The position numbers and the translations under genes were made by a program. DNA of 64,000 bases from NCBI GenBank assembly GCA_963663315.1, contig OY760176.1, positions 372,001 through 436,000 of the forward strand, in the 5' to 3' direction. Source of the stretch: G963663315 sp963663315. GTDB lineage: Bacteria; Pseudomonadota; Gammaproteobacteria; Arenicellales; Poriferihabitantaceae. The stretch's first letter is position 1, and every line of letters starts with the position of its first letter. A model generated the notes under the pieces. It was given only the letters and a program-made list of their open reading frames with translations, was not told where the DNA came from and searched no databases. Below are positions 32,598 through 40,843 of this stretch, piece after piece.

Positions 32598-33488
32598 ATG
32601 CTGAATCATAATATTCCCGGCATACATTCCCGAACAGGCACAGACCTGCCGGTACTGAAGGCGGTCGATCTGTCGCGAATTTCCGACCCGCTTGGTTTGT
32701 CTCGCTGGCTTGCCTCTATCCCCTTTTACTTTTGGCCGATTCTGGTGCTGATCGTGTTGCTCTGGCCATTGGTGGCGCTGGCACAGTCTCATTACACTTA
32801 TGGTGAAGCCTTCGCTGCACTTTGGAGATGGCTGCCGTTTCTGGTCACCAAAGGATTCCTGTTCAATGTCATAATATCGCTGATTACCATGATTATCGCC
32901 ACATCCGCGGGAGTGGTTCTGGGGCTTGCACAGATTTCTCCATGGCGTTTGATCAGATGGTCGGCAAAATTTGTGACCCAGACATTCCGTAATTCTCCCT
33001 GGCTCGTCATTTTGTTTATTGTGCTGCTGGTACTGCCTTTCGAGGTTGTCATTGGCGGGAAAATCATCAGCATACCGGATTGGATGAAGGCCATATTCGG
33101 ACTTTCACTGCCGGTAATGGCCAATATTTCCGAGATTGTACGGGGTGGCATATTGTCCGTACCCAGCGGTCAATGGGAGGCGGCGGAGTCATTGGCTTAC
33201 AGTCGCCATCAGACATTATGGAAAATTATACTGCCGCAATGTTTCAAGCGCATGATCCCTCCCTGGATGAACTGGTATGCAATACTGACCATGGCCACCC
33301 CGCTGGTGTCATTGCTTGGCGTTGAAGAGCTGATCACGCTTTCGCGACAGGCCATGGAATCGGAAAACAATCACCCGGAACTGCTGGTGCCATTTTATAC
33401 TTTTGCATTGCTTGTATTTTTCGCTTACTGTTACCCCATCGCCCGTGCAACCATTGCGCTCGAACGAAAGTTCGCCGTCAAATTCTAA
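32598..33488 (+). CDS. Amino acid ABC transporter permease 2
   Basis: 296 residues from the ATG at 32598 directly after the first permease stop; an in-frame ATG four codons earlier (32586) overlaps that gene and is also possible. 'WSAKFVTQTFRNSPWLVILFIVLL' and the EAA loop 'EAAESLAYSRHQTLWKIILPQCF' identify the second HisQ/AapM-type permease. Together with permease 1 it forms the membrane channel of the amino acid importer. Confidence 0.9.
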   Translation: MLNHNIPGIHSRTGTDLPVLKAVDLSRISDPLGLSRWLASIPFYFWPILVLIVLLWPLVALAQSHYTYGEAFAALWRWLPFLVTKGFLFNVIISLITMIIATSAGVVLGLAQISPWRLIRWSAKFVTQTFRNSPWLVILFIVLLVLPFEVVIGGKIISIPDWMKAIFGLSLPVMANISEIVRGGILSVPSGQWEAAESLAYSRHQTLWKIILPQCFKRMIPPWMNWYAILTMATPLVSLLGVEELITLSRQAMESENNHPELLVPFYTFALLVFFAYCYPIARATIALERKFAVKF

Positions 33489-33499
33489 GGTATTGTGAT

Positions 33500-34258
33500 A
33501 TGACCGAACCGGATAAATGGACTCCTGATCAGCCGATCGTATCGATCAGGAATGTCCACAAGTCTTTCGGCGATCTTGAGGTGTTGAAAGGGATCAGTAT
33601 GGATGTCATGAAAGGCGAGGTTGTCTGTATCATTGGTCCATCAGGATCGGGTAAATCGACCTTGATTCGCTGTATCAATGCACTGAACACGATTCAGCAG
33701 GGTTCCATTACCGTTGAGGGGCAGGAAGTTCATACTCCCAACCTGAACAAACTGGAATTGCGGAAAAAGGTGGGCATGGTTTTCCAGCAGTACAACCTTT
33801 TCCCGCACAAGACCGCCCTGGAAAATGTCATGATGGCGCCGTTACTGGTGCTCAAGCAGAGCAGAAAAGAGGTCGAAATCCTGGCCAGGGATCTGGTCAG
33901 GAAAGTGCGGCTCGAGGGCAAGGAAGACAGCTATCCAGGGGAACTGTCCGGCGGTCAGCAACAGCGGGTCGCCATCGCCCGGTCATTGGCAATGAATCCC
34001 GATGTGATGTTGTTCGATGAGGTTACGGCGGCGTTGGACCCTGAAACCGTGAAAGAGGTGCTGGTGACCATCAAGGACCTTGCTGCCGAGGGAATGACCT
34101 GTATTCTGGTGACCCATGAAATGGGATTTGCCCGCGAATTGGCCGACCGGATCTACTTCACCGACCGGGGTGTCATTGTAGAATACGGCCCGCCTTCCAC
34201 TTTTTTTACTGAGGCAAGTGATCCCCGGACCAGAGAGTTTCTGAGTCAGATTCTGTGA
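33500..34258 (+). CDS. Amino acid ABC transporter ATP-binding protein
   Basis: 252 residues. Walker A GPSGSGKST, signature LSGGQQQR, Walker B VMLFDE and H-loop LVTHEM are intact. The D-loop reads DEVTAALDPE, where most GlnQ/HisP proteins have DEPTSALDPE; the catalytic glutamate is kept. It is the last gene of the importer group with an 11-base gap after permease 2, and energises amino acid uptake. Confidence 0.93.
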   Translation: MTEPDKWTPDQPIVSIRNVHKSFGDLEVLKGISMDVMKGEVVCIIGPSGSGKSTLIRCINALNTIQQGSITVEGQEVHTPNLNKLELRKKVGMVFQQYNLFPHKTALENVMMAPLLVLKQSRKEVEILARDLVRKVRLEGKEDSYPGELSGGQQQRVAIARSLAMNPDVMLFDEVTAALDPETVKEVLVTIKDLAAEGMTCILVTHEMGFARELADRIYFTDRGVIVEYGPPSTFFTEASDPRTREFLSQIL

Positions 34259-34263
34259 CCGGA

Positions 34264-34467
34264 TCAGTTGCCGTCGTTGATGAAATTCTGGCCTGTTTCA
34301 AAGTCGAATATCTGGTCGAGCCGATACTCGCTGATTAACTGATCTACGGCTTTCTGACCATGTTCTCTGGCAACTTCGGTCAATATCAGTTTCGCCGAAT
34401 GGCGATTGTAGGAACCGCCAAAATCGGCCTGTACCTTGATCAGTTGGCGTGCTTTGTCCAGGGTCAT
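34264..34467 (-). CDS. Small hypothetical protein
   Basis: 67 residues, not recognised. It is predicted to be mostly helical (MTLDKARQLIKVQADFGG ... AKLILTEVAREHGQKAVDQLI) with a polar C-terminus DFETGQNFINDGN, no signal peptide and no membrane segment. It starts 17 bases after the PPi-phosphofructokinase stop on the same strand, so it is likely co-transcribed with that gene. The ordinary amino acid makeup supports a real gene. Confidence 0.6.
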   Translation of the reverse strand: MTLDKARQLIKVQADFGGSYNRHSAKLILTEVAREHGQKAVDQLISEYRLDQIFDFETGQNFINDGN

Positions 34468-34484
34468 CTTGTCGTCGGGTCAGG

Positions 34485-35750
34485 TTATGGTTTGAAGTCT
34501 GATTTGAGCTTCTTCCTGACCGGGAGATTCTGCAGACGGACGTAATCGGGCAGGCCGTTTTTGTACGGGGGCGGGTCTTCCCCCTGCACAAGTGGAAGCA
34601 GATAATCACGGCACTCCCGGGTTATTCCGAAGCCGTCTTCACTGATAAAATTTTGTGGCATCATTTTTTCTACATTGGCCACCCGGTCCAATTGAGTTTT
34701 GCCGATTTCCCAGCGATAGGGTTTGTCGCTCACCCGAACGATCGTGGGCATAACCGCATTTTCTCCGTTTAACACCAGTTCGACTGCCGCTTTGCCCACC
34801 GCGTAAGCCTGCTCCAGATCGGTCTTCGAAGCGATATGCCGGGCAGACCGTTGCATGTAGTCTGCCACTGCCCAATGGAATTTGTAGCCCAAGTCCTGTT
34901 TTACCATATTTGCAACCACGGGAGCAACACCACCGAGTTGTGCATGACCAAAGGCATCCACCAGTCCCTGGTCGGACAGAAACCTGCCTGAAGCGTCCTT
35001 GACCCCTTCCGATACGACGATGGATACGTACCCGTGTTTTTCAACCCTGCTTTTTACTTCGTCGAGAAACTTTTTGCGGTCGAACGGGACTTCGGGAAAC
35101 AGGACGATGATGGGTATCGGGGTCTCGCTGTCGGATGCCAGCGCACCCGAGGCGGCGATCCAGCCTGCATGGCGACCCATCACTTCCAATACAAAAACTC
35201 TGGTCGAAGTCAGTGCCATCGAAGCAACGTCAAAGCTGGCTTCTCTGGTAGATATGGCAATATATTTTGCAACCGAACCAAAGCCCGGGCAATTGTCGGT
35301 GACCGGCAGATCGTTATCCACGGTCTTGGGAATGTGAATCGCCTGGATCGGGTAGTTCAGGCGCTTGGACAGCTCGGAAATCTTCAGGCAGGTATCCGCC
35401 GAATCCCCGCCGCCGTTGTAAAAGAAATATTCGATCTGATGCGCTGCGAACACCTCGATCAGGCGTTCGTAATGTTGCCGGTTTTCTTCCAGACTTTTCA
35501 GTTTATAGCGGCACGAACCAAAGGCTCCGGACGGGGTATGGCGCAGTCTGGCGATGGCTTCATCCGATTCTTTCGAGGTGTCGATCAGATCCTCGGTCAG
35601 GGCTCCAATAATACCATTCCGACCGGCATAGACCTTGCCGATCCTGTCGCTGTTTTTGCGTGCGGTTTCGATGACACCGGCTGCGGATGTATTGATTACA
35701 GCGGTCACGCCCCCTGATTGAGCGTAGAATGCGTTCTTCGCCTTCTTCAT
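34485..35750 (-). CDS. pfp: Pyrophosphate-dependent 6-phosphofructokinase
   Basis: 421 residues. 'AQSGGVTAVINTSAAG' is the N-terminal loop. The donor site reads NGGGDS at residues 112-117, with aspartate where ATP enzymes have GDG(T), and the fructose-6-phosphate site has KTVDND at 142-147 followed by 'PGFGSVAKYIA'; both mark the PPi-using group. 'EVMGRHAGWIA' is also present. It interconverts fructose-6-phosphate and fructose-1,6-bisphosphate reversibly, saving ATP. Its start overlaps the preceding small gene by four bases, and the small gene at 34264 follows it. Confidence 0.92.
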   Translation of the reverse strand: MKKAKNAFYAQSGGVTAVINTSAAGVIETARKNSDRIGKVYAGRNGIIGALTEDLIDTSKESDEAIARLRHTPSGAFGSCRYKLKSLEENRQHYERLIEVFAAHQIEYFFYNGGGDSADTCLKISELSKRLNYPIQAIHIPKTVDNDLPVTDNCPGFGSVAKYIAISTREASFDVASMALTSTRVFVLEVMGRHAGWIAASGALASDSETPIPIIVLFPEVPFDRKKFLDEVKSRVEKHGYVSIVVSEGVKDASGRFLSDQGLVDAFGHAQLGGVAPVVANMVKQDLGYKFHWAVADYMQRSARHIASKTDLEQAYAVGKAAVELVLNGENAVMPTIVRVSDKPYRWEIGKTQLDRVANVEKMMPQNFISEDGFGITRECRDYLLPLVQGEDPPPYKNGLPDYVRLQNLPVRKKLKSDFKP

Positions 35751-36100
35751 TTTGTATCCATATCCTCGCGATCACGCTCGTGGTCCGACTGGATTTGCAG
35801 AACGGCTGCTACACATTCATCGAGTTCATTGTATTCCTTGATTCCGGCGCCATACTGCTCGTGAGGTGTATAGAAAAACTGGGATCGGAATCGAAAAAAA
35901 CCGGTCTTGAACACGACAAAACTGGCGCCACGCTCATGCCAGAAAACCGTCGGGCATGATGTCGTTTGTCCAGAATCATCCTTGTCAATGCCAAGGTCGC
36001 AATCAGCCAATTGTATCTCTACATCCTTTTTGTACCGCTGAGTCAGCATTTCGCGGATACCATGCAGCTCAGCGTCGGTAAAATCAGGTATTTGTTGCAT
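35747..36100 (-). CDS. Hypothetical protein upstream of pfp
   Basis: 117 residues, soluble, not recognised. It contains 'FTDAELHGIREMLTQRYKKDVEIQLADCDLGID' and a beta-rich middle 'TVFWHERGASFVVFKTG', ending in an acidic tail (DREDMDTK). Its last four bases overlap the pfp start, so translation is probably coupled. The C and H residues are too few to suggest a metal site. Function unknown. Confidence 0.65.
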   Translation of the reverse strand: MQQIPDFTDAELHGIREMLTQRYKKDVEIQLADCDLGIDKDDSGQTTSCPTVFWHERGASFVVFKTGFFRFRSQFFYTPHEQYGAGIKEYNELDECVAAVLQIQSDHERDREDMDTK

Positions 36101-36166
36101 TGATTCCGCAAGTCAATTTGGAGTGAACCGCAAATTCTACAATATTTGTCGAGGGAGTGTGCAGGG

Positions 36167-37069
36167 TCAGTAAAACGATTCTTCTCCGTCAGGTCTGGTC
36201 TTGAATCGCTTGTGCGACCAGAAGTATTGAGCAGGCGCATTGGCGATCAGATCTTCGATGGCCCGGTTCATGGTATTGGCATCCTCAATCACATCGCCAC
36301 AAGGATAATTCTCAAGCGGAGGGTGAAAAATGACTTCTATTCCGGCCCCGAACCTTTTGATTCTGGCCATGCAGGGGATTACTTTTGCACGGGTTATTCC
36401 CGCAATCTTGTTCAGCGACGGAAAAGTAGCCGTCTGTATACCGTAAAATGAGGCGAACACCCCCTTTTCCTTACCAGGATCCTGGTCCGGCAGATAATAA
36501 AACGGGGCGCCATTGCGAATCGACTTGATCAGACTGCCGGAAATACCCTTGGAGCGATACATGGTATCACCAAACCGGGAACGGCGTTTCAGTATGAACT
36601 GATCCATGAACGGGTTTTTGTGTTTCTGGTATATGCTTGCCATATTCAACTGGCTGAACAGCAGCCCGCCCAGAAACTCGAGGCAGCAAAAATGCGGTAC
36701 CAGCAGGATCATGTTTTCGCCCTTTGCCAGAGAGTCATCAAGAATTGCCCTGTTTTTGAATGTAGTAATGGCTGCCAATCGCTTTGCCGGCGCCCACCAT
36801 GCCCAGGATATCAATAAAAACCCGGTCACTATGGCATGAAAGTGGGATCTGGCAAGGTGTCTGATATCCTTGTCGGAAAGGGCAGGGAAACAAAGCCGGA
36901 GATTGATCTCGGTGATGCGGCGTCTTGACCGGAAAAGCCGGAAGGCCATCTCGCCGATCAGTGTGCCGACAGCATGAATCACCCTCAACGGGGCAAAACT
37001 GAAAAGCCACAGCGCGACCAGGGATATTCGAATCGGTAAATTCTGGATGGATGGAGGCACAGCAAACAA
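36167..37069 (-). CDS. Lipid A biosynthesis acyltransferase family protein (LpxL/LpxM type)
   Basis: 300 residues. One N-terminal hydrophobic segment (VALWLFSFAPLRVIHAVGTLIG) anchors it to the inner membrane. The catalytic HX4E motif is in VPHFCCLEFLGGLL near residue 126, followed by 'YQKHKNPFMDQFILKRRSRFGDTMYRSKG' and 'YLPDQDPGKEKGVFASFYGIQTAT', all typical. It transfers a secondary acyl chain from acyl-ACP to lipid A. It stands alone on the minus strand, divergent from the SLC13 gene. Confidence 0.9.
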   Translation of the reverse strand: MFAVPPSIQNLPIRISLVALWLFSFAPLRVIHAVGTLIGEMAFRLFRSRRRITEINLRLCFPALSDKDIRHLARSHFHAIVTGFLLISWAWWAPAKRLAAITTFKNRAILDDSLAKGENMILLVPHFCCLEFLGGLLFSQLNMASIYQKHKNPFMDQFILKRRSRFGDTMYRSKGISGSLIKSIRNGAPFYYLPDQDPGKEKGVFASFYGIQTATFPSLNKIAGITRAKVIPCMARIKRFGAGIEVIFHPPLENYPCGDVIEDANTMNRAIEDLIANAPAQYFWSHKRFKTRPDGEESFY

Positions 37070-37151
37070 CCTTTCAGGGGAGAGGGGATGGATCTACGTC
37101 ATGCAACAGACTTGCCCGGCAATAATATTCATCGAACCTGAGTTATGAACC

Positions 37152-37180
37152 TTAAACATCGCTGGATTAAGTGTTAGAAT
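37152..37180 (+). promoter_or_regulatory. Possible sigma-70 promoter for the SLC13 carrier gene
   Basis: TTAAAC (37152-37157) and TAGAAT (37175-37180) are spaced by 17 bases in the 230-base gap between the divergent acyltransferase and carrier genes. A second candidate -10, TATAAT at 37201, lacks a good -35. Evidence is by eye only. Confidence 0.3.
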
Positions 37181-37299
37181 CCGCCCGCCTGTCACCATTA
37201 TATAATTCCGGCATTCTACATAAATATTTCAAAGTATTATCATATAGTTCAGGGATAGTTTAGGGATAATTGTTCACCGATGATGGTTGTAATCGCCAA

Positions 37300-39156
37300 A
37301 TGACCGAAGCCATTCCGTTAACTTTTGAAATGGGGGTGGTCATGGTAATTCTGCTGCTTACCATCTATCTGTTTGCGTTTGAAGTGGTTAGAGTGGATGT
37401 CGCAGCCATATCCATCATGGTTCTGATCGGCCTCACTTCACTTGTCCCCGGCTACGATGGCCTGGTCGGAGTCGATCAACTGTTCAGTGGTTACTCCAGT
37501 AATGCGGTGATTTCGATCATCGCGGTGATGATCATTGGAGCCGGAATGGACCGCACTGGAATCATGGGGCAGCTTGCGTCCAAAATTCTGAAAATCGGCG
37601 GCAGCACGGAAGGCCGGGTGATCCTGATCATCTCCAGTGTGGTCGGAGTCGTCTCCAGTTTCCTGCAGAACATCGGCGCTGCCGCGTTATTTTTACCAGT
37701 CGTCAACCGTATCGCCAGAAGAGGAAACCTGCCGATCTCACGGTTGTTGATGCCAATGGGATTTTGCGCCATCCTGGGTGGAACCATTACCATGGTGGGG
37801 TCAAGCCCACTGATCCTGCTCAATGATCTGATTGCCAACTCGATTGCGGAGTCGGGCCGCAGTGAAGGCATGTCCCAGTTCGGTCTTTTTGCGGTAGCCC
37901 CTATCGGTATCGTGCTGCTTTTTTGTGGTGTCTGTTATTTTGTATTCCTCGGCAGATTCGTGCTTCCGGTGATCAAGGACAAGCCGGGTGAGTCGGGTAA
38001 CATGCTGAAATACTTCAGGGAAGTGTATGGTATAGAAGGGGAGGTCTATGAATGTGTCGTTACCGGGGAAAGTCCGCTGGTCTCCACCACGCTTTCAGAA
38101 ATCGATGCTGCCGGAAGGGCAGGATGGATCATTGCCATCAAAACCGGAAATGAGGTGGTGGTGGCGCCCAGAGGCGATTCCGAAATCTGGGCTGACAGTG
38201 AAATAGCCATCATGGGACGCAGGGATGCGGTTTACAGGTTTGCGGAAGAATACAGTCTCGAAATCAAACACCGAATGGATGTGTTTGCCGAACTGTTGAG
38301 TCCCGGCAGCGCCGGAATTGCGGAAGTGGTTATTCCGCCGGATTCTTCGATCATCGGCAAAACCACCCGGGAGATTGCCTTGAGAAGACGCTATGACGCC
38401 ACCATATTGACGGTTTTCCGGGTCGATGATGTGATCGATACGGGCATAGCTGAACTGGTTTTGCAGGCCGGGGATACGCTGGTTCTGCATATCAAGTGGG
38501 ATAATCTGGGTGCGATTTCCGACAATCATGACTATGTGGTAGTAACCGACTTTCCGCGCGAAAATCTGCGTCCCGAAAAGCTGAGGTATGCCTGCGGATT
38601 TTTCGCACTCACCCTGTTCCTGGTCATCTTCACCGATATCCGATTGTCGGCAGCGTTGATGACCGGCGCAGTCGGCATGATTTTATGTGGCGTGATCAAA
38701 ATCGAGGAAGCTTACCAGGCGATAGGCTGGCAAAGTGTATTTTTGCTGGCCAGCCTGATACCGCTTGGTATCGCAATGGAAAACAGTAACACTGCGGCAT
38801 GGGTTGCCCAGCAGGTGCTCTATTATCTGGGGGATGTGCCAATATGGGTGCTGCAAACCGTGCTGGCGGTGATGGCAACCATATTTACCCTGGTGATGTC
38901 CAATGTCGGAGCAACCGTACTGCTGGTTCCACTGGCAATCAATATCGCCATTGGCGTGGGCGCCGATCCTTCCGTATTTGCATTGACGGTCGCCCTTGCC
39001 ACCTCAAACTCCTTTCTGATCCCCACCCACCAGGTCAATGCACTGATAATGGGACCCGGGGGTTATCAGGTAATGGACTTTATCAAGGCCGGAGGCATCA
39101 TGACCGTGATGTTTCTCGCCGTCATGATCTCGATGCTCAATTGGCTTTATATGTAA
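37300..39156 (+). CDS. SLC13/DASS-type carrier with TrkA-C (RCK_C) domains
   Basis: 618 residues from the ATG at 37300; a TTG ten codons up is in frame but unneeded. Membrane segments fill residues 10-230 and 430-618, with 'NIGAAALFLPVV' and 'SNVGATVLLVPLAINIA' as the paired family motifs. Between them lie two cytoplasmic RCK_C/TrkA-C domains ('EVYECVVTGESPLVSTTLSEID' and 'AEVVIPPDSSIIGKTTREIALR'). This layout is known for Na+-coupled sulfate or anion carriers (SAC1/SLT-like). The anion cannot be assigned. It is monocistronic and reads toward fumarase. Confidence 0.87.
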   Translation: MTEAIPLTFEMGVVMVILLLTIYLFAFEVVRVDVAAISIMVLIGLTSLVPGYDGLVGVDQLFSGYSSNAVISIIAVMIIGAGMDRTGIMGQLASKILKIGGSTEGRVILIISSVVGVVSSFLQNIGAAALFLPVVNRIARRGNLPISRLLMPMGFCAILGGTITMVGSSPLILLNDLIANSIAESGRSEGMSQFGLFAVAPIGIVLLFCGVCYFVFLGRFVLPVIKDKPGESGNMLKYFREVYGIEGEVYECVVTGESPLVSTTLSEIDAAGRAGWIIAIKTGNEVVVAPRGDSEIWADSEIAIMGRRDAVYRFAEEYSLEIKHRMDVFAELLSPGSAGIAEVVIPPDSSIIGKTTREIALRRRYDATILTVFRVDDVIDTGIAELVLQAGDTLVLHIKWDNLGAISDNHDYVVVTDFPRENLRPEKLRYACGFFALTLFLVIFTDIRLSAALMTGAVGMILCGVIKIEEAYQAIGWQSVFLLASLIPLGIAMENSNTAAWVAQQVLYYLGDVPIWVLQTVLAVMATIFTLVMSNVGATVLLVPLAINIAIGVGADPSVFALTVALATSNSFLIPTHQVNALIMGPGGYQVMDFIKAGGIMTVMFLAVMISMLNWLYM

Positions 39157-39220
39157 GGCCGATAATGCCGGACTCCGGGTTGAACTCAAAGCCGGGAATC
39201 CATCCATTGACTGCCTGGGA

Positions 39221-40747
39221 TTAGCCGGTTAACGAAGGCGCCCCCACGTTCAGTTTTTGCTTCCAGATTTCGGGGGCGGTATGATGAACCGATTGTCCGT
39301 TACTGTCGACGGCAACCGTGACTGGCATTTCCTCGACCTCGAATTCATAAATCGCCTCCATGCCGAGGTCTTCAAACGCCAGTACCCTGGCAGACTTGAT
39401 CGCTTTGGACACCAGATAGGCGGCGCCACCGACCGCGATCAGATAAACCGACCGATGGTCCCTGATTTTCGCGATCGTCTCCAACCCTCTCTCTGCCTTG
39501 CCGATCATTCCCAGTACGCCCATCTTGTCCAGCATCAGATCAGAATACTTGTCCATCCTGGTTGCGGTGGTCGGGCCGGCCGGTCCGACCGCCTCATCGC
39601 CGGTTGCATCGACCGGGCCAACGTAATAGATGAACCTGCCGGTAAAATCGACGTTATTCGGCAGGGGTTTGCCCTGCGCATGGTATTCGGCAATTCTTTT
39701 GTGGGCCGCATCTCTTCCGGTCAGGATTTTCCCCGATAACAGCAAAGTCTGCCCCGGCTGCCATTTCCTGATGTCTTCCCGTGTTACCCGGTCCAGGTTG
39801 ACTGAAATCGTGTCATCACTTTTTTCCAGGGCGATGTCCGGCCAGTCAGACAGTCTGGGCGGCTCCAGAGTGGCCGGGCCTGAACCATCAAGCACGAAAC
39901 GGGCATGACGGGTGGCGGCACAATTCGGAATCATTGCCACCGGCAATGAAGCGGCATGGGTCGGGTATTCCTTGACCTTCACATCAAGCACCGTGGTTAC
40001 CCCGCCAAGACCCTGGGCGCCGATTCCAAGTCTGTTTACTTTTTCAAACAGTTCAAGCCGCAACTCTTCGGACTGGTTCGATGGTCCCATGTCGATCAAT
40101 TGCTGGATATCAATATGCTCCATCAATGCTTCCTTCGCCATGACCATGGCCTTTTCAGCGCTGCCGCCAAGCCCGATACCCAGAATCCCCGGCGGACACC
40201 ATCCCGCGCCCATTTTCGGAACCGTTTCCAGCACCCAGTCGACGATACTGTCACTTGGATTCAATATGGTGAATCTGGACTTGTTTTCAGACCCTCCGCC
40301 TTTGGCGGAAACTGTGACTTCGAGGGTATTGCCGGGAACTATTTCAGTATGGATTACGGCCGGAGTATTGTCCTGCGTGTTTTTCCGGGCGCCGAAAGGC
40401 GGCGAGACAATCGAAGGGCGCAAGGGATTGTCGGGATCGAGATAGGCCTGACGTACGCCCTGATTGATCATGTCATGCAGCGACAATTGCGTATCCCAGC
40501 GAATATCCATGCCCACTTTCAGGAATATCACAACGATCCCGGTATCCTGACAGACCGGTCGTCTGCCTTCAGCGCATAGTCTTGAATTGATCAGGATCTG
40601 GGAAATGGCGTTTTTAGCCGCTTTCGATTGCTCGCGCAGCCAGGCCTGATGCATGGCCTCTACAAAATCCGGGGGGTGGTAAAAGGAGATAAACTGGAGT
40701 GCATCCGCCACACTTTGGATGAGGTCGTCTTGTCTGATTATGGTCAT
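39221..40747 (-). CDS. fum: Class I (iron-sulfur) fumarate hydratase
   Basis: 508 residues from the ATG at 40747 (MTIIRQDDL). Class I fumarase signatures: GRRPVCQDTGIVV with a cluster cysteine, 'WCPPGILGIGLGGSAEKAM', NCAATRHARF with the second cysteine, and 'KTTVA'-type C-terminal half 'GRDAAHKRIAEYHAQGKPLP' plus VGPAGPTTATRMD. It hydrates fumarate to malate in the TCA cycle using an oxygen-sensitive 4Fe-4S cluster. It converges on the SLC13 gene and diverges from mltD. Confidence 0.93.
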   Translation of the reverse strand: MTIIRQDDLIQSVADALQFISFYHPPDFVEAMHQAWLREQSKAAKNAISQILINSRLCAEGRRPVCQDTGIVVIFLKVGMDIRWDTQLSLHDMINQGVRQAYLDPDNPLRPSIVSPPFGARKNTQDNTPAVIHTEIVPGNTLEVTVSAKGGGSENKSRFTILNPSDSIVDWVLETVPKMGAGWCPPGILGIGLGGSAEKAMVMAKEALMEHIDIQQLIDMGPSNQSEELRLELFEKVNRLGIGAQGLGGVTTVLDVKVKEYPTHAASLPVAMIPNCAATRHARFVLDGSGPATLEPPRLSDWPDIALEKSDDTISVNLDRVTREDIRKWQPGQTLLLSGKILTGRDAAHKRIAEYHAQGKPLPNNVDFTGRFIYYVGPVDATGDEAVGPAGPTTATRMDKYSDLMLDKMGVLGMIGKAERGLETIAKIRDHRSVYLIAVGGAAYLVSKAIKSARVLAFEDLGMEAIYEFEVEEMPVTVAVDSNGQSVHHTAPEIWKQKLNVGAPSLTG

Positions 40748-40791
40748 GGTATGAATTATGGATTTGAAGATGACTTGATTCAATTATCGCG

Positions 40792-40797
40792 TACAAT
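40792..40797 (+). promoter_or_regulatory. Possible -10 element upstream of the LysM transglycosylase gene
   Basis: TACAAT followed by ACGCCCG, 47 bases before the GTG start, in the short gap shared with the fumarase gene. TTGATT lies upstream but only 11 bases away, so a clear -35 box is missing. Confidence 0.25.
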
Positions 40798-40843
40798 ACG
40801 CCCGTTTAAAACTCTGCCTCCGTCCTGGAATCTGTAATCCATA